Source of the DNA: Saonia flava
GTDB taxonomy: Bacteria; Bacteroidota; Bacteroidia; Flavobacteriales; Flavobacteriaceae
Length of the DNA stretch: 64,000 nt
NCBI RefSeq assembly: GCF_011927795.1
Contig: NZ_JAATJJ010000002.1
Coordinates: 496,001 to 560,000, forward strand
Direction of reading: 5' to 3'
Below the pieces are notes generated by a model. That model had not been told where the DNA came from. It worked only from the letters and a program-made list of their open reading frames with translations, and did not search any database. How positions within the stretch are numbered: the stretch's first letter is position 1; each line of letters starts with the position of its first letter. A program made the translations under genes and the position numbers. Of the stretch, positions 17,801 to 26,590 are shown one piece after another.

Positions 17801-20800
17801 ATAGTCATTTCAACAAATGTTGTAGATGGGTATACCAACCCTATAAATGCCGATAGCGGGTTAGGAAATACTGTTTATGATTTTCAACAATCGGGACAGT
17901 CACCAATTATAGCTACTGCACCAGATCAGCCTCAAAATTTAATAACCAATGGAGTTGACCCACAAACCTTTACTGTTAATGCGACAGGTACATTATTAAT
18001 ATATCAATGGCAAGTGGATGACCAATTGGGAGGTGGTTTTATAAATATTGATCCATTGAACACAACAGATATTTATACAAATAGTGATTCTGCTACTTTA
18101 ACCTTAACGGGAATTACTTCATCAGAAAATGAATATCAATATCGAGTTATTGTTACCGACAGTACTTTTGCTTGCGGCTCTACTATATCAAGTGCTGCGA
18201 CCTTAACTTTTGATGATGCAGCCACAATTACAATAGATACACCTATTGAAGGGGACGGTGTCGCCAACGCTACAGAGTCAGCAGATGTAACCATTTCTGG
18301 AACAACTACAGATGTTGAGCTTGGGCAAACCGTTACGGTAACTTTCTCTGATGGGGCAAACCCTAATGTAATCACTACTGCCACGGTTGATGCAGGAGGT
18401 ACATGGACCGCTACAGATATAGACATTAGTGGTCTTGATACGGGGAACATATCTGTGAATGCAAATGTGACGGATCTTGCAGGTAATACAGCAAATAGTC
18501 TAGGGAACATCATATTAGATAATACGGCAACCATTGACATCAACACTCCTATTGAAGGGGATGCATTGGTAAATGCTGCAGAAGATGGGAATGTCTCTAT
18601 ATCTGGGACCACTACCGGAGTTGAAAACCTACAAACTGTGACCGTTACATTTAGTGATGGGGCAGCTACCGTTACAACCACTGCAACTGTTAACCCTGAT
18701 GGCACATGGACCGCTACAGATGCGGACATCTCAGGATTGGTCAATGGACCCATTACCGTGAACGCCGATGTAACCGATGTTGCCGGAAACCCTGCAAATG
18801 AGTTGGAAAACATCTCTCTAGATAACTCTATCCCTATTATTGACATCAACACTCCTATTGAAGGGGATGCATTGGTAAATGCTGCAGAAGATGGGGATGT
18901 CTCTATATCTGGGACCACTACCGGAGTTGAAAACCTACAAACTGTGACCGTTACATTTAGTGATGGGGCAGCTACCGTTACAACCACTGCAACTGTTAAC
19001 CCTGATGGCTCATGGACCGCTACAGATGTAGATATCTCAGGATTGGTCAACGGACCCATTTCCGTAAACGCCGATGTAACCGATGTTGCCGGAAACCCTG
19101 CAAATGATTTGGAAAACATCTCTCTAGATACCTTGGCAACCATTGATATCAACACTCCTATTGAAGGGGATGCATTGGTAAATGCCTCAGAAGATGGGGA
19201 TGTCTCTATATCTGGTACCACAACAGGTGTCGAGGACAACCAAACGGTGACCGTTACATTTTCGGACGGTGTCGGCACAGTGACCACTACCGCAGTGGTG
19301 ACAGGCAATAGCTGGACCGCTACAGATGCCGATATTTCAGCATTGGTCAATGGACCCGTTACCGTAAACGCCGATGTAACCGATGTTGCGGGCAACCCTG
19401 CAAATGATTTGGAAAACATCTCTCTAGATACCTTGGCAACCATTGATATCAACACTCCTATTGAAGGGGATGCATTGGTAAATGATGCAGAAGATGGGGA
19501 TGTCTCTATATCTGGTACCACAACAGGTGTTGAGGACAACCAAACGGTGACCGTTACATTTAGTGATGGGGCAGCTACCGTTACAACCACTGCAACTGTT
19601 AACCCTGATGGCTCATGGACCGCTACAGATGCGGACATCTCAGGATTGGTCAATGGGCCCATTACCGTGAACGCCGATGTAACCGATGTTGCGGGCAACC
19701 CTGCAAATGATTTGGAAAACATCTCTCTAGATACCTTGGCAACCATTGATATCAACACTCCTATTGAAGGGGATGCATTGGTAAATGATGCAGAAGATGG
19801 GGATGTCTCTATATCTGGGACCACAACAGGTGTCGAGGACAACCAAACTGTGACCGTTACATTTAGTGATGGGGCAGCTACCGTTACAACCACTGCAACT
19901 GTTAACCCTGATGGCTCATGGACCGCTACAGATGCGGACATCTCAGGATTGGTCAATGGACCCATTACCGTGAACGCCGATGTAACCGATATTGCGGGCA
20001 ACCCTGCAAATGATTTGGAAAACATCTCTCTAGATACATTGGCAACCATTGATATCAACACTCCTATTGAAGGGGATGGTGTCATCAATGCAATTGAAGC
20101 TTCTAATGTGATAATATCTGGGTCAACTATAGGGATTGAAGTTGGCCAAACTGTTTCAATAACCTTCTCTGATGGGGTAAACCCCGTAATCACAACGACC
20201 GCATTAATTGGTTCTGATGGCACTTGGAGTACTTCAGAGTTAGATATTAGCTCACTAAAATCCGGTAATATAGGTATAGATGTAATTGTTTCAGATTTAG
20301 TTGGTAATACAGTAAGTGGTCTTGAATATATAACAATGGATTCTTTAGCTACCATAACAATAGACAATGCCATTGAAATAGATAACATTGTTAATAGTTC
20401 AGAGGCTACCGATGTAACAATATCAGGAAGAACCACTGAGGTTGAAGTTGGACAAACAATTACGGTCACCCTCTCTGATGGGGTAAATCCAGATGTAACA
20501 ACTACGGCAATAGTTAATCTTGATGGCACATGGATTGCTACCGATGTTAATATTACAGGATTAAATTTAGGCAGTATAGTTGTACAAGCCGTTGTGGTTG
20601 ATAGTGCAGGCAATTCCACTAATGATACTCACAACATTACTCTGGATATTAATAATCCAATAATTACAAGCACAACTACCAATGACCCTACACCAATAAT
20701 TATGGGTCTTGGTGAACCATTCGAAGTACTAATAATTGGAATTGATGTAAATGGTGACAGTATAGCTGATACTACTTATGATGTAGTTGTTGACAGCAAT

Positions 20801-21955
20801 GGAAATTGGACTCTAGATACAGAAACAGCCATACCTACTAGTGGAACATTTCCAGTTCTAATTGATGGAAGTCTTATTAATATTTCGGTCACTGATATTA
20901 ATAACAATATGGATAGCACAGCTATACAATTAATCATTGATACAGATGGAGATACTATAAATGATGGACAAGAACTATTGGATAATACAGACCCATTGGA
21001 TGACTGTAATTCAATCAATGGATTCCCACTAGACTCAAGCGATTGTGATAATGATGGATTAACTACAATTGAGGAAATAAATTTAAATACGGATCCATTT
21101 AATGCGGATTCTGATGGTGATAGTATTAATGATGGACAAGAAATTATGGACAATACAGACCCATTAAACGGTTGCGAGTCTATTGGTGGCACACCGCCAG
21201 CGACCATCATTTGTGATACTGATGGTGATGGAATTCTAGATAATCAAGAAAATATTGATGGCACAGATCCTAATAATGATTGCGAGTCCATGGGTGGTGC
21301 TCCGCTAGGAACAAGTGATTGTGATAATGATGGATTAACTAATGATGAAGAAGCTGCAATAGGCACAGATCCCAACAATTCTGACTCCGATGGCGACACT
21401 ATAATAGATGGTCAAGAAATTATCGACAACACCAACCCTCTTGACGATTGTGATTCAATTAATGGCATTCCATTATCTATAAGTGATTGCGATTCTGATG
21501 GGTTAACCAATAGCGAAGAAGAAGCGTTAGGTACCGACCCAAGAAATCCTGATACAGATGGAGATAACATTTTAGATGGTAGTGAGGTAAATGATCAAAC
21601 AAACCCATTGGACAGTTGTGACTCTATTGGAGGAACACCCTTAAATGGCATAGCATGCGACATTGAAATTGAAAGTGATTTAATAGGGCCAGGCATTGGA
21701 AATGGTAGCTTTAAAATTAAGTTCATAAGTCTCTTTCCAAACAACACGGTGGAAATATATAATAGATGGGGTGTTATGGTCTACAAAGTTAATGGTTACG
21801 ACAATAACGATAATGCTTTTAAAGGACTGTCCAATGCCAGGGCTACTATACAACAAAACGAAGAATTACCAGTAGGTGTATACTTCTATTTAATAAAATA
21901 TTTTGATGACGATAAGGGCAAAACCAAATCTGGCTACTTATACATTAACAAATAA
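14879..21955 (+). CDS. Giant T9SS-secreted adhesin with IgGFc-like, TSP3 and Bap-like repeats
   Basis: 2358 residues. A signal peptide occupies about 1-35. An IgGFc-binding-like N-terminal domain follows (about 70-480, with EINKGLIITSTEPIQVVHIN and SDKDIAVVSGGQ). Thrombospondin type 3-like calcium repeats (DxDxDGxxD) lie around 565-1010, and an Ig-like domain around 1030-1110. Eight repeats of about 101 residues (pattern T-I-E-G-D ... V-S-I-S-G-T-T ... V-T-V-T-F-S-D-G) occupy about 1115-1925; the middle five are nearly identical at DNA level. More TSP3-type repeats occur at about 2020-2255. The last 90 residues (FPNNTVEIYNRWGVMVY ... GVYFYLIKYFDDDKGKTKSGYLYINK) are a T9SS type B sorting domain. 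Predicted surface adhesin. The two following genes (PorP/SprF and OmpA) are its usual partners. Confidence 0.9.
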   Translation: MYKCSPTSFFAYAKNAIFSLIIFCLLLASTQIQAQFDTEYYLPPLWSTDAGPTSTNSPSELIISTSYPSSNVTIQTSDGVTLNTTITVSQGVPFSFSLSTVLGMTRTINAAEINKGLIITSTEPIQVVHINNSSNNKTYTTLKGTTALGTDFYAASQTKVIADQYGADDVHFISVMAMEDNTAITIQMPDFKVLEGTGNTVNITLNQYETYLVKTAFGTNITNNITGAHITSDKDIAVVSGGQHLRQTIGGAADGGVDQLVPIEAADTEYILSRGDTSPDYAIIVATQSNTQIFIDGNVTPVATLTNPGDYHEYDLPGTLGSPHYIEGDKPFLVFHVSGLKANELGMSIVPSILCRGSKTIDFLKFNGSVNLVNTVTVMLETSGISDFRFNNESLTTMGITPTAVPGRSDWSSFSIPDNKILNSNRAFSPSSYYHLGLLVGEDLLTGTFGFLSGFSKNVYTLDPNVQLPTPGYTVASTCDLRGQPDVFPVTLESTCGTPTITSATTSEATSNVTFTNTGFGTYDLQYTSGATSEYITDIITIQFKTTEATVDQAFGEAKIKVVIPPNVDDDGDGVPDCADQDDDNDGILDTMEYVGTNNPFGDEDGDNIINYLDVVDDNLSGDLSITDYTDLNADGTPDVYDLDGDGIPNHLDLDSDNDSIPDIVEAQPTDTYQPAGAIDPVTGIRATGTDTDGFNTVTNSDLDGLPDFLDFDSDNDGYSDIIEVGNGSLDSDGDSMTNELVGVNGLSNSIDNVDNYTDSDGTIDDPTLLPNIDALNDVDYREELDTDGDGIPDSSDLDDDNDGILDNLEAIGGNNPTGDADGDGIPNFIDSVNNGGVGDGSTTDYTDTNADGIPDVYDFDADGVPNHLDLDSDNDGIYDAIEAGHGQPHTNGLVDGPVNTDGIADAVQAIGQETSGSINYTLSDSEVTPDGTPDIFELDSDNDGCNDVIEAGYTDTDANGILGDNPTAVNANGIVISTNVVDGYTNPINADSGLGNTVYDFQQSGQSPIIATAPDQPQNLITNGVDPQTFTVNATGTLLIYQWQVDDQLGGGFINIDPLNTTDIYTNSDSATLTLTGITSSENEYQYRVIVTDSTFACGSTISSAATLTFDDAATITIDTPIEGDGVANATESADVTISGTTTDVELGQTVTVTFSDGANPNVITTATVDAGGTWTATDIDISGLDTGNISVNANVTDLAGNTANSLGNIILDNTATIDINTPIEGDALVNAAEDGNVSISGTTTGVENLQTVTVTFSDGAATVTTTATVNPDGTWTATDADISGLVNGPITVNADVTDVAGNPANELENISLDNSIPIIDINTPIEGDALVNAAEDGDVSISGTTTGVENLQTVTVTFSDGAATVTTTATVNPDGSWTATDVDISGLVNGPISVNADVTDVAGNPANDLENISLDTLATIDINTPIEGDALVNASEDGDVSISGTTTGVEDNQTVTVTFSDGVGTVTTTAVVTGNSWTATDADISALVNGPVTVNADVTDVAGNPANDLENISLDTLATIDINTPIEGDALVNDAEDGDVSISGTTTGVEDNQTVTVTFSDGAATVTTTATVNPDGSWTATDADISGLVNGPITVNADVTDVAGNPANDLENISLDTLATIDINTPIEGDALVNDAEDGDVSISGTTTGVEDNQTVTVTFSDGAATVTTTATVNPDGSWTATDADISGLVNGPITVNADVTDIAGNPANDLENISLDTLATIDINTPIEGDGVINAIEASNVIISGSTIGIEVGQTVSITFSDGVNPVITTTALIGSDGTWSTSELDISSLKSGNIGIDVIVSDLVGNTVSGLEYITMDSLATITIDNAIEIDNIVNSSEATDVTISGRTTEVEVGQTITVTLSDGVNPDVTTTAIVNLDGTWIATDVNITGLNLGSIVVQAVVVDSAGNSTNDTHNITLDINNPIITSTTTNDPTPIIMGLGEPFEVLIIGIDVNGDSIADTTYDVVVDSNGNWTLDTETAIPTSGTFPVLIDGSLINISVTDINNNMDSTAIQLIIDTDGDTINDGQELLDNTDPLDDCNSINGFPLDSSDCDNDGLTTIEEINLNTDPFNADSDGDSINDGQEIMDNTDPLNGCESIGGTPPATIICDTDGDGILDNQENIDGTDPNNDCESMGGAPLGTSDCDNDGLTNDEEAAIGTDPNNSDSDGDTIIDGQEIIDNTNPLDDCDSINGIPLSISDCDSDGLTNSEEEALGTDPRNPDTDGDNILDGSEVNDQTNPLDSCDSIGGTPLNGIACDIEIESDLIGPGIGNGSFKIKFISLFPNNTVEIYNRWGVMVYKVNGYDNNDNAFKGLSNARATIQQNEELPVGVYFYLIKYFDDDKGKTKSGYLYINK
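18533..20047 (+). repeat. Five near-identical ~300-bp tandem repeats inside the adhesin gene
   Basis: Units begin at about 18533, 18839, 19142, 19442 and 19745 (spacing 306, 303, 300, 303, 303 bp), each starting ATTGA(C/T)ATCAACACTCC. All spacings are multiples of three. Diverged units of the same family flank them (about 18224-18532, 20048-20349 and 20350-20650). Each encodes one Bap-like domain of about 100 residues. The near identity of the middle units, compared with the flanks, indicates recent expansion or gene conversion. Confidence 0.93.
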
Positions 21956-21984
21956 AATATAAACCATATATAAAAATAAATAAG

Positions 21985-22920
21985 ATGAATAGAATAATAA
22001 TAATACTTGTCTTTATAATGGCTTATGCACAGTCTATTAACGCACAACAAGATGCTCAATACACACAGTATATGTATAATACCATTTCAATAAATCCCGC
22101 CTATGCTGGCTCCCGGGGAGTGTTTAGTATTACTGCTTTACATAGGTCACAATGGATTGGCCTAGATGGAGCTCCCACTAGTCAAACATTTAGCTTTAGC
22201 ACCCCTGTTTCAAAAAAAGTGGGAATTGGATTATCAATAGTAAATGACGAAATTGGTAATGGCACAAATCAAGATACCTATTTTAACGCCTCTTTTTCCT
22301 ATACTGTGCCAACATCAGAGACAGGAAAATTATCCTTTGGCCTAAATGCAGGAGGCCATTTGTTAAATTTAGATTTTAACAAATTAAGAAACTTTGACCC
22401 CTCTATATCCCCAGGCACCACTAATATAGACCAAAAATTCTCACCAAATTTCGGGGGAGGTATCTATTACCGTACGAATAAGTTTTATTTGGGTCTATCT
22501 GTTCCTAGTTTCATGGAGACAGAGCATTTTGATGGCTCTGGACAGACTAGTTCTTATTTGGCTCAAGAACGCATGAATTGGTATATGATTTCTGGATATG
22601 TCTTTGAATTAAATCCTAATCTAAAATTTAAGCCTGCCTTGCTATTTAAAGCTGTAAAAGGCGCTCCATTACAAGCAGATTTATCAGCTAGTTTTCTTTT
22701 TAATGATATGTTTTCATTAGGAGCGGCTTACAGATGGGATGCTGCATTAAGTGCATTGTTAGGGTTTCAAATAACAGATCAACTTATGCTGGGACTTGCC
22801 TATGACAAGGAAACTACAGAACTGGGAAGCACCCAGTTTAATGATGGTTCTTTTGAAGCATTCTTAAGATATGAATTCCAGACAAAACGCAAAAAAATAT
22901 TAACTCCAAGGTTCTTTTAA
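21985..22920 (+). CDS. PorP/SprF-family type IX secretion outer-membrane protein
   Basis: 311 residues with a signal peptide (about 1-21, ending SINAQQ). The start of the mature protein, DAQYTQYMYNTISINPAYAGSRG (about 22-44), is the hallmark of the PorP/SprF family, followed by LHRSQWIGLDGAP. The rest is an outer-membrane beta-barrel. Family members attach specific T9SS cargo proteins to the surface; SprF does so for the adhesin SprB. This gene lies 29 bp after the giant adhesin and 12 bp before the OmpA gene, so it is presumably the dedicated partner of that adhesin. Confidence 0.95.
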   Translation: MNRIIIILVFIMAYAQSINAQQDAQYTQYMYNTISINPAYAGSRGVFSITALHRSQWIGLDGAPTSQTFSFSTPVSKKVGIGLSIVNDEIGNGTNQDTYFNASFSYTVPTSETGKLSFGLNAGGHLLNLDFNKLRNFDPSISPGTTNIDQKFSPNFGGGIYYRTNKFYLGLSVPSFMETEHFDGSGQTSSYLAQERMNWYMISGYVFELNPNLKFKPALLFKAVKGAPLQADLSASFLFNDMFSLGAAYRWDAALSALLGFQITDQLMLGLAYDKETTELGSTQFNDGSFEAFLRYEFQTKRKKILTPRFF

Positions 22921-22932
22921 AAATATATTAAG

Positions 22933-24873
22933 ATGAACAAATTAAAAATTTTACCCGTAATTCTAATTTCTATAAATTCTTTTCTTTGGGCTCAAGAAGG
23001 TAAACTAAAAAAAGCCAAAACCAACATAGACAATTTTGCTTTTGTTGAAGCTATTTCATCCTACAGCGAGCTTGTCAAGAAAGGATATAACTCCAAAGAT
23101 ATTTTCTCTAATTTAGGAAATGCACATTATTTAAATGCGAATTATAAAGAAGCGGCCAATTGGTACGGCAAACTATTAAAATTAAATACAACGGATATAG
23201 ATGCAGAGTATCTGTATAGGTATGCGCAAAGCTTAAAATCAATAGAAAAGTATTCCGAGTCCGATTCTTGGATGCAAAAATTCAATAAAGCCAAGGCAGA
23301 CGACACAAGAGCTTTAAAATTCAACAAAAACAAGGATTATCTGGAACAGATAAAAATTACCTCGGGAAGGTATCAAATTGAAAATTTGAAAATAAATTCC
23401 AAAGCATCAGATTTTTCACCATCTTTTTATAAGAATGATTTGTTGGTATTTTCATCTGCAAGAGATTCTGGAATTGCAAAAAAGAATATTCATGCATGGA
23501 ACGACAAACCCTTTTTAAATCTTTTTAAAACTGACAAACAATCTAATGGAAATTTAAAGGAACCTGTTAAATTTTCAAAAAAAATCAACAAAAAAACACA
23601 TGAATCTTCACCTACTTTTTCCAAAGATGGCAATACCATATATTTTACAAGGAACAATTCATCCAACGGTAATTTTTCCAGAGATAAAAAAGGAATAAGT
23701 AGGCTTAAAGTTTATACATCTACATATAAAAATGGAGTATGGGGCAATATAAGGGAGCTTCCTTTCAACAGTAATGATTACTCTGTGGCCCACCCTACTT
23801 TAAATTCTGATGGAACCAAACTTTACTTTGCCTCCGATATGCCAGGAAGCATAGGAGCTTCCGATATTTATGTAGTAGATATTAAAAAAAATGGCAAATT
23901 TGGAACTCCTCAAAATTTAGGTGACAAAATTAACACCGAAGGCAACGAAACATTTCCCTTTATTACCGACAGTAACATTCTTTACTTTGCCTCGAATGGA
24001 CATCCTGGTTTAGGTGGCCTAGATATGTTTGCGGCAGAAATGAGCAATACAGTGGATAGTCCAGTTATAAATCTGGGTGAACCCATTAATAGTAACAAAG
24101 ACGATTTCTCATTGATTATCGATGAAACATCTAAAAGCGGCTATTTTGCTTCTAACCGTAAAGGTGGAAAAGGTGATGATGATATTTACAGTTTTTTAGA
24201 ACTTAAACCTATTGTTTTTAATTGCAGTAATACAATACAGGGCATTGTAAAGGATATTGAAAACGGCAACACTCTTTCCAATGCCATTATAAAATTGATA
24301 AATGACAAAAATGAAGAATTTACGGTAATCAGTAATGAATCGGGGCATTTTAAGATAGATTTAAAATGTGGCAACAAATTCAACACAGCTCATGTTTCCC
24401 TTGAGAAATATGAATACTCAACTATAAATTTCAATGTGCTTCCAAAAGAATCTCAAAAATTAATTGAAGTTCTCTTATCAAAGGTAAAAGAAGAGGCTCC
24501 TTTAAATTCTGATCTGTTTCATCTACTAAATCTAAATCCAATTTATTTTGAAACAAACAGTTCATATATTAAAAAAATAAGCTACAAAGAATTGGATAAG
24601 ATTGTAACCTATTTAAAGGACAATAAGGCTATAAGAGTTGATGTGAGATCACATACGGATAGTCGTGGGAGTGATAAATATAATCTTTGGCTGTCCAATA
24701 AACGAGCCAAACAGACCATGGACTATATCATATCTAAAGGCATAGATAAGGGGAGACTTACGGGTAAAGGTTATGGAGAATCACAAATATTAAATAATTG
24801 CTCAAATTCTGTCAAATGTTCAGAAGAAGACCATCAAATAAATAGAAGGTCAGAATTTATTGTAGTTGAATAA
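22933..24873 (+). CDS. OmpA-family protein with TPR and PD40 (WD40-like) repeats
   Basis: 646 residues with a signal peptide (about 1-20). TPR-like helices lie at about 25-115. PD40/WD40-like beta-propeller repeats follow (about 145-430, with repeating S-P-T-F-S-K-D-G-N-T-I-Y-F and HPTLNSDGTKLYFASD). A carboxypeptidase-regulatory-like beta domain spans about 435-510, and an OmpA peptidoglycan-binding domain about 540-646 (RVDVRSHTDSRGSDKYNLWLS). This architecture is the third gene of the adhesin/PorP-SprF/OmpA set in Bacteroidota, anchoring the surface assembly to peptidoglycan. A terminator-like hairpin follows at 24890-24923. Confidence 0.93.
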   Translation: MNKLKILPVILISINSFLWAQEGKLKKAKTNIDNFAFVEAISSYSELVKKGYNSKDIFSNLGNAHYLNANYKEAANWYGKLLKLNTTDIDAEYLYRYAQSLKSIEKYSESDSWMQKFNKAKADDTRALKFNKNKDYLEQIKITSGRYQIENLKINSKASDFSPSFYKNDLLVFSSARDSGIAKKNIHAWNDKPFLNLFKTDKQSNGNLKEPVKFSKKINKKTHESSPTFSKDGNTIYFTRNNSSNGNFSRDKKGISRLKVYTSTYKNGVWGNIRELPFNSNDYSVAHPTLNSDGTKLYFASDMPGSIGASDIYVVDIKKNGKFGTPQNLGDKINTEGNETFPFITDSNILYFASNGHPGLGGLDMFAAEMSNTVDSPVINLGEPINSNKDDFSLIIDETSKSGYFASNRKGGKGDDDIYSFLELKPIVFNCSNTIQGIVKDIENGNTLSNAIIKLINDKNEEFTVISNESGHFKIDLKCGNKFNTAHVSLEKYEYSTINFNVLPKESQKLIEVLLSKVKEEAPLNSDLFHLLNLNPIYFETNSSYIKKISYKELDKIVTYLKDNKAIRVDVRSHTDSRGSDKYNLWLSNKRAKQTMDYIISKGIDKGRLTGKGYGESQILNNCSNSVKCSEEDHQINRRSEFIVVE

Positions 24874-24889
24874 TTCCATATTCATAATA

Positions 24890-24923
24890 GCAAAAAAAGG
24901 GAAGACGAAAGTTTTCCCTTTTT
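24890..24923 (+). terminator. Rho-independent terminator after the adhesin operon
   Basis: Arms AAAAAGGGAA and TTCCCTTTTT around a GACGAAAGTT loop, followed by TATTTAG. It lies about 17 bp after the OmpA gene stop. Confidence 0.8.
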
Positions 24924-24962
24924 ATTTAGTTCAAATAAGGCTTTTTTCTAAATATAGTATAG

Positions 24963-24970
24963 TAATTTTG
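24963..24970 (+). promoter_or_regulatory. -7 box of a promoter for ctaA
   Basis: TAATTTTG matches TAnnTTTG; it lies 24 bp before the ctaA ATG. A T-rich stretch (TTTTTTC) about 20 bp upstream could serve as a weak -33 element. Confidence 0.55.
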
Positions 24971-24993
24971 TCTGTGTTTTTACCCTATTTAAC

Positions 24994-26028
24994 ATGGAAA
25001 AATATTATAGAAAACTAATTATAGCCTCCCTAATTCTTGTATATCTTGTTATCGTTGCGGGAGCAGTTGTACGAATGACGGGAAGTGGTATGGGATGCCC
25101 AGATTGGCCCAAATGTTTTGGCACCTATATTCCGCCAACCGAAGTTTCCCAATTGGAATGGCATTCCAACAATGAATATAAAAAAGGACAGGTTATCATT
25201 GTTGGCGAAACCCTACAGGTAGCCATCAAAGATTTTACAACGCTATCTGAATTTAACAAAAGAAACTGGGAACCCTATACAAAGCATGACTATGCAAAAT
25301 TCAATGTATGGCATACATGGATAGAATATATAAATAGGCTGCTAGGAGCTTTGGCCGGTATGGCAACTTTTATAATGGCCATATTGTCACTGTCTTATTG
25401 GAAAAAGAAAAAATTGGTGACCATTTTATCGTGGCTAGTGGTTTTTTCAATGGGATTTCAGGGATGGTTGGGTGCCACCGTGGTTTATTCGGTTTTAGAA
25501 CCTATAAAAATTACTTTGCACATGCTCATGGCATTAATAATTGTAGCTATGCTTTTGTACTTAATTTACAAAACAAAAAATCCAAACAGCACTTTTGTAT
25601 TTCATAAAAATTTAAGGGCATTATTTATAGGGTCATTAGTAATTACTTTAGTGCAAATTGTATTGGGAACCCAAGTGCGTCAATTTGTTGATGAACAGAT
25701 AGGCTCTGTTGGTGAACATGCCAAAAATCTTTGGTTGAATAAGCCACTCGCCCAGTTTTATATTCATCGTACTTTCTCCATCACAGTGGTTGTTCTTAAT
25801 CTTTACATTGCTTTTCTAATCAAAAAAAGACAACTTGGATATACAAAAATCAATTGGGTATTGGCCATACTTCTAATAGAGGTCGTTAGCGGTATATTTA
25901 TGTATTATATGGATTTTCCTTTTGGCAGTCAGTCCATTCATATGGTTTTTGCCTCACTCCTTTTTGGTGTTCAATTCTATTTGGTTTTGGAGGCATCAAA
26001 ATTCAATAAAACCCAAGAAACTTTGTAA
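24994..26028 (+). CDS. ctaA: Heme A synthase (COX15/CtaA family)
   Basis: 344 residues, a multi-pass inner-membrane protein with about eight helices. It hydroxylates/oxidises heme O to heme A for cytochrome oxidase. Motifs: AGAVVRMTGSGMGCPDWPKCFG (about 22-43), the EWHS loop, and four histidines in membrane helices expected to bind heme: VWHTWIEYINR, ITLHMLM, YIHRTFS and QSIHMVF. The Cys-rich CPDWPKC loop is typical of this family. The region between helices 1 and 2 is enlarged, as usual in COX15-type sequences. A small-protein promoter overlaps its stop codon. Confidence 0.96.
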   Translation: MEKYYRKLIIASLILVYLVIVAGAVVRMTGSGMGCPDWPKCFGTYIPPTEVSQLEWHSNNEYKKGQVIIVGETLQVAIKDFTTLSEFNKRNWEPYTKHDYAKFNVWHTWIEYINRLLGALAGMATFIMAILSLSYWKKKKLVTILSWLVVFSMGFQGWLGATVVYSVLEPIKITLHMLMALIIVAMLLYLIYKTKNPNSTFVFHKNLRALFIGSLVITLVQIVLGTQVRQFVDEQIGSVGEHAKNLWLNKPLAQFYIHRTFSITVVVLNLYIAFLIKKRQLGYTKINWVLAILLIEVVSGIFMYYMDFPFGSQSIHMVFASLLFGVQFYLVLEASKFNKTQETL

Positions 26029-26033
26029 CTTTG
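26026..26033 (+). promoter_or_regulatory. -7 box overlapping the ctaA stop codon
   Basis: TAACTTTG matches TAnnTTTG and its first three bases are the ctaA stop codon. It lies 22 bp before the next ATG (26056). Confidence 0.5.
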
Positions 26034-26055
26034 TCCTCACTTAAAAATTAAGGGC

Positions 26056-26556
26056 ATGGTTTATAAGATTAGGGTAATTCTAGATGCCGAAGATGATATC
26101 TTTAGGGATATAGAAATAGAAGAAAGTAATACTTTAGAGGATTTTCATAATGCCATTAGTCAATCTTTTGGGTTTTTGGGAGATGAAATGGCCTCATTTT
26201 ATACTTGTGATGATAACTGGAACCAAGATGAGGAAATAGCTCTTTTTGATGTAAGTGAAAATGGCTCAGATGTTCGTCTTATGAGTGAAACTTTGTTGGA
26301 AGACATTCTTGGAGAACAAACACCCAAGCTCATTTATGTCTACGATTTTCTTAATATGTGGACTTTTTATGTGGAACTGGCCGATATAGTAGATAAAGAA
26401 GATGGAGGTTCTTACCCAAATACCCTGTTTAGTTTTGGAGAATTACCAGATTCACCTCCAGAGAAAAAATTTGAAGCGGATCCAGACTCCTCTTTTGACT
26501 TTAACGAAGGTTTGGAAAGCTATGATGATTTGGATTTTGATGAAAACTGGAACTAA
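26056..26556 (+). CDS. IS1096 passenger-type (pRiA4b ORF-3-like) small acidic protein
   Basis: 166 residues, cytoplasmic. The N-terminal VYKIRVILDAEDDIFRDIEIEESNTLEDFHNAISQSFGF (about 2-40) and the Asp/Glu-rich tail match the plasmid pRiA4b ORF-3-like family, often annotated as an IS1096 element passenger TnpR-family protein although no transposon is involved. The tail after about residue 115 is strongly acidic and low-complexity. There is no known activity. The protein likely has a ubiquitin-like or beta-grasp fold. It precedes a nucleoid-associated protein by 34 bp on the same strand. Confidence 0.82.
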   Translation: MVYKIRVILDAEDDIFRDIEIEESNTLEDFHNAISQSFGFLGDEMASFYTCDDNWNQDEEIALFDVSENGSDVRLMSETLLEDILGEQTPKLIYVYDFLNMWTFYVELADIVDKEDGGSYPNTLFSFGELPDSPPEKKFEADPDSSFDFNEGLESYDDLDFDENWN

Positions 26557-26590
26557 AATAATTTACTGCCACTTTAACTTACTATAAAAC

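Noticed and set aside
18533-20047. CRISPR-like array
   Set aside because: The units are about 300 bp, coding, and without unique short spacers; no cas gene is near.
18136-20619. 827-codon open frame antisense to the adhesin repeats
   Set aside because: It lies exactly opposite the tandem repeats, where lack of stop codons in one unit is copied to all. The product is low-complexity Val/Ser/Pro/Thr with no family features, signal or fitting neighbours.
26056-26556. Insertion-sequence gene
   Set aside because: The IS1096 passenger-type name is historical; no transposase, terminal inverted repeat or target duplication is visible.
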